Shown here in pieces: positions 1-10,261 of a stretch of DNA of 64,000 nt; position 1 is the first letter of the stretch, and every line of letters begins with the position of its first letter. The notes under the pieces are model-generated. The model was not told the DNA's origin. It did not search any database and saw only the letters and a program-made list of their open reading frames with translations. Source of the stretch: Halichoerus grypus (lineage: Eukaryota > Chordata > Mammalia > Carnivora > Phocidae); assembly GCF_964656455.1 (NCBI RefSeq), contig NC_135712.1, positions 66,655,239 through 66,719,238 on the forward strand, given 5' to 3'. The position numbers and the translations under genes were made by a program.

Positions 1-895
1 GTATCTGTATTGACCTGCTCCTCTTTCCCCCATTTTGAGGCTTCTGTACTGCTGTGAAAATAGTTAGAAAAGCAGCCTCCTCTCGCAATCACGGTTTTTG
101 CCCATTTTAAGCACTCACTCATAGAGCACTGTGAGTTTTACTAGTGATGAAGTGTACCTGTCATCAGCAGCCTCCCTGAACTGGAAATGGTTGCCTGACG
201 CTGCCGGTAGGAATTGCAGTTCTCTCTACACTTACGTCTTCACAACAATTCTTTTCAATGTGCCTTCACACACAGCACATGTTAAGGGCTACATATACAC
301 ACAGTAAATAAAAATGAAAATAATAGTTGGATCTGTTAATGCTCTTGCAACAGCAAGTAATAGAAAATCCAATTTAAGCTGGCTTATGGAAAAAATGAAA
401 TTAATTGACTCACTGGACTATAAAGCCCAGGCATAGCTGGCTTCAAGTCCAGTTTGATCCAGGTGCTCATATTATATAATCTAGACCCTGACTTTCTTCA
501 ACTCTCAGTCTCTTCTCAGCTGTGTTTTCTTTATCCTCAGGTTTCACATGGTGAAAGATGACTGCTAACAGTTTCAGGACCATATCCCTACATGGTCAGA
601 TCCAATAGGAAAGGGTATATCCAGGGGTAATATATTCTCATCATCAAGAACATGATGCCTGGGAACAGAGGTGTTCACATAGGGCTGAAATTCCTTCTGA
701 CACAATCGGCTTAGGTCATCGTTGCAGCTAGGGAACTGGAATTATACTAATCAGCCAATCCAGAGTCACATGCTCTATCCTTGAACTGAAGGGGATCACT
801 CTGAAGCAACGGGGAAGAGTTGTTCACCAAAGGAAATTCAGGATGCTTTTACCAGAAGAGGGGGAAAAGGCTGCTGGACAGTTAAAAATAATATA
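1..895 (+). other. PARP15 intron, no exon seen
   Basis: AT-rich non-coding sequence without a long frame, splice-bounded exon or clear young repeat. The macrodomain exons of PARP15 must lie before the window. Confidence 0.5.
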
Positions 896-907
896 TACCT
901 ACTAGAG

Positions 908-1101
908 GGGCACCTGGGTGGTTCAGTTAGTTAAGTGTCTGCCTTCATCTCAGGTCATGATATGGGGGTCCTGGGATTGTGCCCCCCATTGGGCTCCCTG
1001 CTCAGCAGGGAGTCTGCTTCTCCCTCTCCTTTTGCCCCCTCCCCCTGCTCCTGCTCTCTTTCTCTCTCTCAAATCAATAAGTAAAATTAAAAAAAAATAC
1101 A
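908..1101 (+). mobile_element. can-SINE
   Basis: The head is GGGCACCTGGGTGGTTCAG, followed by a CT-rich middle and an A tail. The target-site duplication TACCTACTAGAG lies at 896-907 and 1102-1113. Confidence 0.92.
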
Positions 1102-1340
1102 TACCTACTAGAGTATCTAGGGATATATAAAACACATACCTATGTATAAAAATACATACCTAGTAGAGTATCTAGGGATATATAAATTAATATTTTCCCC
1201 CTTTGGTTTTTGCAGAGGAAAATTTATATTTAAATATAAGAGTAAGTCCTTATAAGTGAAAAATTAACTGAAACTGGTTCATCCACTCCCTGCTTACACC
1301 AAGAATTCAAAATGACTTATGAAATTTAAAAAATAGACAG

Positions 1341-1515
1341 AGGCACCTGGGTGGCTCAGTCAGTTAAGCATCCGACTCTTGATTTTGGCTCAGGTCATGA
1401 TCTCAGGGTCGAGATGGAGCCTCAGGTTGGGCTCAGCACTGGGCGTGGAACCCGCTTAAGATTCTCTCTCTCTGCCCCCCTCCCCCATTTCTCTCTCTTA
1501 AAAAAAAAAAAAAAG
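1341..1515 (+). mobile_element. can-SINE
   Basis: AGGCACCTGGGTGGCTCAG head and A15 tail, with a short AGACAG duplication at each end. It is the older subtype with CCGACTCTTGATTTTGG. Confidence 0.9.
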
Positions 1516-2431
1516 ACAGGAAAGTTAAAGAGACAAGCAAAAAAGATAACTAAACAGAGCAGACCAGTGACCCAATGGCACTTGGGGCAAAAACAAACAA
1601 CAACAAAACTACCTTACATAATCTTTGTTGTTAGATGAGAGGAATAATGCAGATAAAATGTCAGACGAAAGGAAGTTTGTTGGCAGAGATAAACTTGGAT
1701 TTTAGTAAGAATTTATCGTGTGGACTTCTTTAAGAGAGAACTTACAGAGAACAACTTGGAGTTTCATTTGAGCAAATGCTTTTCCAAAGCATGTTAAAGC
1801 TATTCATTGATTCAGAGCGCTTTTACTGAGCACGTATTGAATATCAGGCCCTAGAGACACAGACCTGGGAGTTGTGTAAGTAGGTGGGAGTTGAAGCCAT
1901 TGAGCGTGGATCCAGTTATCCGTGGAGACTATGAAGGTAGAGAGAGTGAAGGCTGAAGGCAGAGCCAGGATTCTTGGTATGTCACCCCACCTCTACCTGT
2001 GGAGAGGAAACTGAGGCAGGATGCACAAGGAGAGGTGCAGGAGGGTATTTATCCCAACCATCAGGAATGGGAAAGTAGAGTGACCTTTATCTTTTAAAAG
2101 AGATTTATAGGAAAAGCACTCAGGAAGGTGCCTGGTATGTGGTAAACACTTGAAGAAAGGTAGCCATCCTGTTACCTCCCATGAAGCACTGGGCTGCGAG
2201 TCACTAGAACACAATTCTTTTCCTTCCTTGGATGGTGGCCTTCCATATAACGTTGAATGTGCGAATACTCAGCCTTCCTGGGACTCAGTTTTCTCATCTC
2301 TAAATTGTCCATCTAGGGTCACCTTTGGTCACAGGCAGAATAAGTAGCACAGTTTGGGGTGGTTTAAGGGTGTGATTGAAGTTATTCCTTTCAAGAAAAT
2401 ACCCTTGTCTCTAAACTTTACTCTCCCTTTA
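1516..2431 (+). other. PARP15 intron, non-coding
   Basis: Nothing coding is seen. Bases about 1797-1860 (TTGATTCAGAG to CAGGCCCTAGAGACAC) look like a weak L2/MIR3-type remnant. Confidence 0.35.
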
Positions 2432-2656
2432 TTTTTTTTTAAAGATTTATTCACTTTATTTTAGAGAGGGAGAGAGGGAGAGAAAGAAAGAGTTTGAATG
2501 AGCGGTGGGGAGGGGCAGAAGGAGAGGGAGAGAGAGAATTTCAAGCAGACTCTGCACTGAACACAGAGCCTGCCACGGGCCTCTATCCCACGACCCTGAA
2601 ATCATGACCTGAGCCGAAATCAAGACGCCCAACTGACTGAGCTACCCAGGTGCCCC
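2432..2656 (-). mobile_element. can-SINE, reverse
   Basis: T tract, AAGATTTATTCA, GAGAGGG repeats, then GAGCTACCCAGGTGCCCC. The flanking TACTCTCCCTTTA / TTACTCCCTCTTTA forms the decayed duplication. Confidence 0.9.
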
Positions 2657-2764
2657 TTACTCCCTCTTTAAATATGAATACCTCTGGGATGTAGAAAAGA
2701 TCAAGTTTAGTTGTTTTTTAGGAATAATAACTATGTTTATAAAGGATTCCCTAAAAGTGCTTTT

Positions 2765-2885
2765 ACACCCTTTATTATATTTTAAACTTGAAACAATCCC
2801 ATGAGGTGATAAATAGAGCAGATTTTATCAGTTCCATTTTATAAAAGAGAAAAGGAAAATTCACTCAGAAGTGGTATTACTTATT
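2765..2885 (-). repeat. MIR fragment
   Basis: The pattern AACAATCCCATGAGGTGATAA followed by a CCATTTTATAAAAGAGAAAA stretch is that of an antisense MIR. The surrounding 2657-3599 is otherwise plain PARP15 intron. Confidence 0.5.
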
Positions 2886-3616
2886 CCATGCGTTTTGGCT
2901 GGTCACAGGTTGAGGCTGATCAGGTCTTCTCATTCCAAGCACTGGTATTTTCTGCTCTGCAACCTCATGACATGAAAGGAAGAGAGAGCCCAAAGAAAAA
3001 CTTTACTTACTTCTCAGGCTTGCCTGCTGTATTCAGAGAAAAGAAAGTAGCAGGTTCAAGAAGACTCTAAGACCTAGGACTCAACATGATTAGGCCAAAA
3101 GCTCTGGAGGGAGTGGACGGTGGAAAAAAGGAAAGAATTTAATTTGCACAAACTACACGTCCTGCTGTGGGAAACTTCTCCAGAAAAAACTCTTTTACAG
3201 TGGAATTTGAAGAGAGCTTCCGTATTAAGGTTTGATGCTTCCCTTTGTGAACAGAACTTCGTTCCCTGGATGGACTTCCTAAACAGGAAGAATGCCTGCT
3301 CGCTCTCCTAGGCCTGTATATCTTGCATTAAAAATGAGTGAATTCTGGCTTTGTAAGGAGAAATCCTTTGGCCTTTACCTGTGGTGCTTTGCCATTTTCT
3401 GGCATTTCCTTCTCTAATACAGTCTGTCCCTATTTCTACTAGTCATGCTGTCTCAGCAACTTGATGTGTAGCCTCAATGTGTTAGAAGGTTCTGGAAGCC
3501 ACTGGAAAGCAAAGGAAAATTTTGAGCATCATCACCTTATATGAAAGTATTCACTTAGTATTTCTGCTGTTTTCTTTATTATGGGGCTTTCTCTACTTAA
3601 AAAGTAGAAGATAAGG

Positions 3617-3824
3617 GCGCCTGGGTGGCTCAGTTGGTTAAGCGACTGCCTTCGGCTCAGGTCATGATCCTGGAGTCCCTGGATCGAGTCCCACATCGGG
3701 CTCCCTGCCGAGCAGGGAGCCTGCTTCTCCCTCTGACCCTCCCCCCTCTCATGTGCTCTCTCTCTCTCTCTCTCTCATTCTCTCTGTCTCAAATAAATAA
3801 ATAAAATCTAAAAAAAAAAAAAAA
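3617..3824 (+). mobile_element. can-SINE, young subtype
   Basis: It carries CTGGAGTCCCTGGATCGAGT and CTCTGACCCTCCCCCCTC, the mark of the youngest group here. A perfect 17-bp duplication AAAAGTAGAAGATAAGG lies at 3600-3616 and 3825-3841. Confidence 0.95.
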
Positions 3825-3967
3825 AAAAGTAGAAGATAAGGTACAGAAAAATGTGCTTTAAATATCTTTAGCAAGGTAATCATGTTTCAGAAGAAAATAA
3901 TGCACACTAAATAAAACTGATAAACATGAAAACATCAATAAATCAGCTTTCACTTTTACACATTAGG

Positions 3968-4104
3968 TTTTTTAAATTTTTTTTTAAAGTAGGCTCCACG
4001 CCCAGTGTGGAGCCCAATGTGGGGCTTGAACTCACAACCCGGAGACAGACCTGAACTGAAATCAAGAGTCGGATTCTCAACCAACTGAGCCACCCAGGCG
4101 CCCC
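3968..4104 (-). mobile_element. can-SINE, short reverse copy
   Basis: T-rich start, AAGTAGGCTCCACGCCCAG, ending CACCCAGGCGCCCC. It lacks the CT-rich middle (short subtype). The flanks ACACATTAG / TACACATCAG form a decayed duplication. Confidence 0.87.
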
Positions 4105-4425
4105 TACACATCAGTTTCTTATGGAGTTAATTCCATAGAGCTTTCTGGGGAAATTACAATTTCAAGCTATAGTGAACCAAGTATACCTAAATATTTTAGC
4201 TAGGCCATTAATTAATATATGTCATATATGTCAGAACCATTCATTTCATCTGTAGATGATAAAAGAAGCAACTGTGAAATGTGTAGCTTTTGGGGGTTTT
4301 TTGTTTGTTTGTTTGTTTCAAAGACCAGGATTAGATGAATGTGAAATAAAAGCATAGGAAGTGCCCTGATTTTCAGAGATCCCTGGAAATGGATATTGTG
4401 TTTTCACCAAATGCTGACTTTCCAG

Positions 4426-4559
4426 GTAATCTTCCTGAACACTGGACTGACATGAATAAGCAGCTGTCCTGTGTGATCAAGCTATACCCCGGACAGTCGG
4501 AATATGACACCATAAAGGACAAGTTCTCTGAGACTTGTCTTTCCTACAAAATAGAGAAG
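4426..4559 (+). CDS. PARP15: PARP15 exon: start of ADP-ribosyltransferase catalytic domain
   Basis: This exon encodes the N-terminal edge of the PARP catalytic (ART) fold. The reading frame gives [13 protein letters not shown] followed by a [12 protein letters not shown] segment and ends SYKIEK, which closely matches the start of the PARP15 catalytic domain and less closely its paralogue PARP14. It ends at a consensus donor (AAG|gtaata at 4560) in phase 0. I placed the start after the TTTCCAG acceptor ending at 4425, with the first base of the first codon coming from an upstream exon. A second acceptor (TTTTCAG ending at 4376) would add 49 bases, also open in this frame, so the 5' edge is uncertain. 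PARP15 is a mono-ADP-ribosyltransferase with macrodomains upstream; those exons lie outside the window. Confidence 0.87.
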
Positions 4560-6040
4560 GTAATATTGTGTTAAAAAATCACTTCTTTTAACTATCAAAG
4601 AACTAACTAACATGAAAGTTTAACAAGGAACTAACATAACACTCTTCCTTCCTTTATACCTTACTATATTTAATTAGACTTACTCAAGCTCCATAGACTT
4701 CAAATATCATGGTTCATTCATTAGCAGTAATGAAGGAGATTCCCAAAAGTGACATATATATATGTTTGGATACTTTCACTTACAATTTAAAAACAAACCC
4801 ATTCAAACTGATTAAACAAGAAGAAATGTATCAGAAATTAATGGAAAGTCCAGAAGTAGGATGGTCTTTGGAACAGTTAGGTTCAGTTTCTCTGGCTTTG
4901 CCATCCACAGGGTCAGCTTCATCTGAAGGCTGGACTCCCTTCATAATTGTAGGATAGCTGTGGATGGCAATCAGGGGGTCTCTGCTTCCTCCATTCACAT
5001 CCCATGGAAGGGACACAACCATTGGATAAGAGTCCCAGGCTTTGTGTTGAGCGGACCACTCCAACCAATCTATGTCAGGAGAGTGCTACGTATGCTGATT
5101 GGCTTGGACTTGGGCTATCAAATGCCATCATTGTGTGATCCTATCATGAGATTACCCTGATTGGTCAAACCCAATTAGGCTCTACCTGAGAACTCTAAGT
5201 GAGTCCAACTCCACCCAGACCAGCAGTTGCTGTACAATGTGGATGAAGTGGAATGGATATTCAGGGATTCCCACAATGTCCACCATGCTGCATAAAAATT
5301 CTAGCCAGCAAAGTACAGGAGTTTATTAGAAGGTCATTATCGTACCATGGATATCAGAGCAGGGTGTGACATCCTAGTCATTTAAAAATCTAGCTGCTAC
5401 TTCCATAAAACTGTGTGCTTCATCACATTATAGCACTCAAGAAATTGTGTTTTCATGAGCTTTCACATGCCTGACTCGCCCACTAGACAGTGGGCTTCTG
5501 AAAGTAGGAGTTGCTTTCCTAGTACCCAGTCCGATGCCTAGCATATCATGGGACACAATACCCACTGAGTGAACTTACTTCCTGAGAAAGAAAGAGAATC
5601 AAAAGAGAGAGACTCCTGTAGAAAGGACAGAATTCAAAGGAGGAGATGCTTCATTGATGTTAAAAGCTGTTGAGAGGATAAGAACCTGGTTCAATTTTGT
5701 TTACCCAGTATCTGCAGCTTTCTTGGCTCTTAAAGGCCTTTTATTTTACCCATTTTGAAACACCTCAATTTTGGATTAATTCCATAATATATTTTCTCTC
5801 CTGCTGCGCCTAGATAAAACCATTTTTAATTCATGGTCCCCAACCTCTGCTGGACTCTCCAGGTGCTTGGAATCCTTTATTGCTTCCTCCAGTCAACTCC
5901 CTCATGCATTCCCTATTGCAAAATTTCAACACTCTGCTTGAGGTCTTCATCTCTCTCAAAACAACTTTCCCTCCTGCCTTTATTACTTGGCTTCTCCTCA
6001 ACATCTGCTACAGGTAACCACTCCATTCTTATTTATGTAT
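4560..6040 (+). other. PARP15 intron, non-coding
   Basis: No exon is evident. Short frames at 4709-5160 lack family resemblance. Around 5440-5575 an L2-like tail is visible (CCACTAGACAGTGGGC to TAGCATATCATGGGACA). Confidence 0.4.
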
Positions 6041-6042
6041 TT

Positions 6043-6717
6043 ATTTTTAATTATTTACTGAAATTGAGGTATAATTGACAAATATTAGTTTCAGGTATGT
6101 AACATGATTTGATATTTGTATATATTGCAAATTGATCACCACAATAAGTCTAGTTAACATCCATCAACATACATAGTTACAAGAAAATTTTTTTCTTGTG
6201 ATGAGGACTTTTCAGATCTACTCTCTTAGCAACTTTCAAATATGCAATTTGGTATTATTAACATAGTCACCATCCTGTGTATTACATCCCCGTGACCTAT
6301 TTCTTTTATAATTGGAAATTTGTACTTTTTGGCCCCCTCTCTCATGTTGTCTACACCCCACCCCTGCCTCTGGCAACCATCAATCTATTTTCTGTATCCA
6401 TGAGCCTAGGTTTATTTTTTGTGGGTTTTGTTTGTTTGTTTTTGATCCTACATATAAGTGAAACCATATGGTATTTGTCTTTCTCTGTCTGACTTATTTC
6501 ACTTAGCATAATGCCCTCAAGGTCCATGGCAAGATGTTATGCTTTTTAATGGCTGGCTAGTATTTTATTATGTGTATGTGCATGTGTATATATATATATA
6601 TATACCACATATTCATTATCCATTCATCTATCAATGGACACTTGGGTTGCTTCCATGTCTTGGCTATTGTGAATAACGCTGCAGTGAATATGGGGGTGCA
6701 CTCAATTCTTCTTGGAC
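6043..6717 (-). repeat. L1 fragment, reverse
   Basis: It includes TATATACCACATATTCATTATCC and GGACACTTGGGTTGCTTCC, which parallel the ORF2 3' region of the intact L1 at 34600-34720. It is truncated and full of stops, and holds a (TA)n at 6587-6604. Confidence 0.8.
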
Positions 6718-6719
6718 TC

Positions 6720-7237
6720 TCTTCTTTTATTTCTAGGACATCAGCCTTTCAGATTTCTTCCTCTCTTCCTAGACCTAGATTATATGGATCCCTTTCTTAT
6801 GCTGTCAATCTCCATGTGTGCTCTCCTAATCCATCCCTTATCACTCTGAGAGGGAGAGATTTTTTTACTTGTCTTCCTCCCTAACTAGACTGAAAGTTTC
6901 TTGAGGGCAGAGATCCAACACAGTGCTTGATTCATAGTAGATGTTCAGTAGGTGATTACTGAATGTATGTTAAATTCATTTTCTAGAAGGAAGGAGAACC
7001 AGTAGAGAATGATATTTTGAAACAAAGTTAAAGGAGGACAAAATTTCAAGGAGGGGATGATTCATGGTTTGAAATGCTATTGAGGGTCTAGAAAGAAATA
7101 GTCATTAGATTAGGCAGTTATGAGGTGATTTATGACCATAATTAGAGCAATGCAGAAGAACTGTATTAGAAGAAGTCAATGGAATGGGTTTAGAGATCAG
7201 AAGAAGTTAAGGAAATAATTACTGAATGATTACAAAT
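6720..7237 (+). other. PARP15 intron with L2 remnant
   Basis: Bases 6870-6965 (CTAACTAGACTGAAAGTTTC, TTGAGGGCAGAGATCC) match the usual reverse L2 3' end. The rest is unremarkable AT-rich intron. Confidence 0.45.
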
Positions 7238-7254
7238 TTTTGAGTAAGAATTTG

Positions 7255-7639
7255 TTTTATTTTTTAAATTCATTTTTATTTATTTTATTATTATTATTAT
7301 CATTATTATTATTATTATTATTATTTTAAGTAGGCTCCATGCCCAGCATGGAGCCCAACACTGGGCTTGAACTAAAACTGTGAGATTGAGACCTGAGCGG
7401 AGATCAAGATTCGGTGGCTATCTGACTCTTGGTTTTGGCTCAGGTTGTGGTCTCATGGTCGTGAGATCGAGCCTTGCCTCTGGCTCCATGCTCAGCATGG
7501 AATCTGCTTGAGATTCTCTCTCCCTCTCCCTCTGCCCTTCCTGCTCATGCTCTCTGTCTCTCTCTCTCTCTCAAATAAATAAATAAATCTTAAAAAAAAA
7601 AGAGTCGGCGCTTAACTGACTGAACCACCCAGGTACTCC
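7255..7639 (-). mobile_element. can-SINE, reverse, interrupted by another SINE
   Basis: The copy starts with a (TTA)n tract at 7290-7325 and AAGTAGGCTCCATGCCCAG. It is broken at about 7411, then ends GAACCACCCAGGTACTCC. Confidence 0.85.
7412..7601 (+). mobile_element. can-SINE nested in a reverse can-SINE
   Basis: A + strand copy (TCTGACTCTTGGTTTTGG to AAATAAATAAATAAATC, A10) lacking part of its head. AAGATTCGG before it and AAGAGTCGG after it form its duplication inside the host SINE. Confidence 0.85.
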
Positions 7640-7645
7640 TTATTT

Positions 7646-7859
7646 ACTTACTTTTTTTAGAGAGGGGGAGAGAGAGAGAGAAACAGAAAGAGAGAGAGAA
7701 GGGGGTTAGGAGCAGAGGGAGAGGGAGAGAAAGAAACTTAAGTAGGCTCCGCGCCCAATGTGGAGCCCGAAATGGGGCTGGATCTCACAAACCTGAGATC
7801 ATGACCATGGCCAAAATCAAGAGTTGGATGCTTAACCCACTGAGCCATGCAGGTGCCCC
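7646..7859 (-). mobile_element. can-SINE, reverse
   Basis: Abuts the previous reverse copy. The T tract and GAGAGAGA lead to GAGCCATGCAGGTGCCCC. The right flank TTGAGTAAGATTTG repeats the left flank at 7239-7254 of the whole cluster. Confidence 0.88.
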
Positions 7860-8133
7860 TTGAGTAAGATTTGAATGCGAGTGAATCTCCAGGAATTCCA
7901 GGGAATATATATAGGTAAACATTTTTATATAAATTATAAGTTCTGTTATATAAAATAGGTTATAATAAGCACAATCACAAAGTATAGATACTCTTAACCT
8001 AGCATTTTTCTAAAGGCAGAAAGCTACCTACTCTCTGAATTTGTTGTTTATTTGCATTTTCTTTTCCTTTTCCTTCTTCCTCTCCTCCAGTCCTCGTCCT
8101 TCTCTTTCAAACTGCTATTTTAAAATCCACAAC

Positions 8134-8329
8134 AGGGGCGCCTGGGTGGCTCAGTCATTAAGCGTCTGCCATTGGCTTAAGTCATGATCCCAGTGTCCTG
8201 GGATCAAGCCCCGCATGGGGATCCCTGTTCTGCGGGAAGCCTGCTTCTCCCTCTCCCACTCCCCCTGCTTGTGTTCTCTCTCTGTCAAATAAATAAAATC
8301 TTTAAAAAAAAATAAAATAAAAATAAAAT
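8134..8329 (+). mobile_element. can-SINE
   Basis: GGGGCGCCTGGGTGGCTCAG head and an A tail with AAAATA repeats. The duplication TTTTAAAATCCACAACA lies immediately before it and is partly repeated after it at about 8330. It lies 70 bases before the PARP15 exon at 8403. Confidence 0.92.
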
Positions 8330-8402
8330 AAAATCCACAACAAACAGAGTATACTGAGCTCTAAAGTCATTTTCAAAATGTTTTGCTTTTTGTCATTTGC
8401 AG

Positions 8403-8577
8403 ATTGAGAAGATACAGAATATATGCCTCTGGCAGAGCTACCAGATAAAGAAAAAGCACATGGACTTGAAGAATGGCCATACAGATAATGAGAGAGTCCT
8501 GTTCCATGGGACAGATGCAGACTCGGTGCCATATGTCAATCAGCATGGCTTTAATCGCAGTTATGCTGGGAAGAATG
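8403..8577 (+). CDS. PARP15: PARP15 exon: NAD-binding part of catalytic domain
   Basis: The exon opens after TCATTTGCAG with IEKIQN, continuing the frame of the previous exon, and closes at AAG AAT G|gtaagg, leaving phase 1. It contains [21 protein letters not shown]. The H of the LFHGT motif is the first residue of the catalytic triad, which positions the NAD+ nicotinamide ribose. The following [11 protein letters not shown] stretch is the conserved run into the next exon. In this family the triad is H-Y-(I/L) rather than H-Y-E, so these enzymes transfer single ADP-ribose units and do not make polymers. Identity to PARP15 is strong and no stop or frameshift is present. Confidence 0.92.
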
Positions 8578-8888
8578 GTAAGGAAGCAGGTAATCTGGCT
8601 GACCAGAATGAGGTGAATGATAACTCTAGTGTTGACTATTCACACCCAAGCAGTGCAGGACCACAGATGGCAGCCATCTTGTCATTATCAGGATAGAGCT
8701 CTTGGTGTTTCACCCAAAAGGAGGCTGGCAACCTTCTGAGGATAGATGGAGTGAATTTTAGAAATGATGAAAAGTGGCTTGGGTGGGCAAGAATGGCCTT
8801 AAAAAATGTTGTGTCAGGTTTGGACATGGTTCTACATACTGGGATAATTTTATGTTTTTTAGGAAGGCTTTTGTCTTTCTCTTTACAG

Positions 8889-9178
8889 GTGCAGCCTATG
8901 GAAAAGGAACCTATTTTGCTGTTGATGCCAGCTATTCTGCTAATGATACATATTCCAGACCAGATGGCAATGGGAGAAAGCATATTTATGTTGTACGAGT
9001 ACTTACAGGAGTCTACACACGTGGACATGCAGGATTAGTTACCCCTCCATCAAAGAACCCTCACAATCCCACGGATCTGTTTGACTCTGTCACAGATGAT
9101 ACACAATATCCAAAGCTATTTGTGGTATTCTCTGATAATCAAGCTTACCCAGAATATCTCATAACTTTTAGGTGCTAA
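8889..9178 (+). CDS. PARP15: PARP15 terminal coding exon: end of catalytic domain and stop
   Basis: The exon begins after CTTTACAG, and G|GT GCA GCC TAT restores the frame as [16 protein letters not shown]. The Y of GTYFAV is the second triad residue. Downstream, [10 protein letters not shown] places a leucine-type residue at the third triad position, which indicates mono-ADP-ribosylation. The protein ends [11 protein letters not shown] with TAA at 9176-9178, the usual end point of PARP14/15-like proteins, where the C-terminus is the last strand of the ART fold. The intron before it is only 311 bases. The gene is therefore complete at its 3' coding end and appears functional. The 3' UTR follows. 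Confidence 0.93.
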
Positions 9179-10260
9179 AAAATAGGTTGTTTCTTTCTTT
9201 CTTTCTTTTTTTTTTCATCTCAAAGAGATGATTTAGTCATCTATTTATAAGAACAATTTATAGGGTTTTTGTCTTTGCCTTTGGCTTGTTTATGTAGATA
9301 AAAATCTCTCTGTTAGGTGCTAAAATGCCAAAAACAGCCTTTTAAAAATGCTCTATTGCAAAAAAAAAAAAAAAATGCTCTATTGCAATTTGTAGCATAC
9401 CTCTTTTCTGAGCATATTGATGAGTGGGAGCTAAGAAATGTGGATGACATAATTATAGCTACAACTATTTACAGACACCAAATGTGTAGGAGAACAAAGA
9501 GCACATTACTTTTGTCTAGCAGAAGAAATAAGATGAATCACTTTAAAACCAAGATGTCATTGTTCTTATAGAACATGTTAAGACATCAAACTGTGTTGGG
9601 CTCAACTGTACTATTAAATGAATAGGCTGCTAATGTGCATCTGTAACAGCTGAGAATTTTGCCTCCTGAAGGAATACTTAGTAGCCAGAGCTCAGCTAGA
9701 ATGATTGAATCAAATCTGTTATGGAATAAATCAGGTAAAAATGTGTTGTACCACTGTCTAATTCTACATAACAAATTACTACAAAATTTAGTGGCTTTGT
9801 GGGTAAGGAATTCAGGCACGGCTTAGCTGGGTCATTCTGACTTAGGGTCTCTCCTGATCTGGAGTAAAGATGTCGGCAGGGGATTCAGTCTTCTGAAGGC
9901 TTGACTGGGGCTGGAAGATCTGCTTCCAAGGTAAATCACTCAGTTAGAAAGTTTTTGCTGGCTGGCAGGAGTCCTCAGTTTCTCTCCCCATGGTCCTCTC
10001 TAGGCTGCTTGCTCATGACATGGTACTCCACAGTCAGCAATTCGGGAGAGAGGAGGAGAAGCCATGATGTCTTTTATGACCTAGCCTCTGAAATCATACT
10101 CCATCTTTTCCACAGTATCCTGTTGGTTCCACAGATCAGCTCATTCAGTGTAAATGGGAATTACATAAGGGCCTGGACACCAGTAGACAGTGATCGTTGG
10201 GGACCATCTTAGAGGCTGTATAAATGAGTGAATGACTGATATATTAATAAAATGTGAGCA
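9179..10260 (+). other. PARP15 3' flank and probable 3' UTR
   Basis: The sequence after the PARP15 stop is non-coding. Candidate AATAAA signals occur at 9725-9730 and 10246-10251; I cannot tell which, if either, is used. A CTTT repeat lies at 9190-9215. A poly(A) tract flanked by a 15-16 bp direct repeat sits at 9344-9390. From about 9765 to 10215 the sequence resembles a common old interspersed repeat (AACAAATTACTAC at one end, ACCATCTTAGAGGCTG at the other) whose family name I cannot give. Confidence 0.4.
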
Positions 10261-10261
10261 G

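Noticed and set aside
4709..5160. Further PARP15 exons in the intron (open frames of 66-82 codons)
   Set aside because: The frames lack consensus splice sites in matching phase and show no resemblance to macrodomain, WWE or ART sequence; the catalytic domain is complete without them.
8397..8696. Read-through of the PARP15 exon into the intron as a longer protein
   Set aside because: A good donor (G|gtaagg) at 8577 and exact continuation of the family sequence at 8889 show normal splicing.
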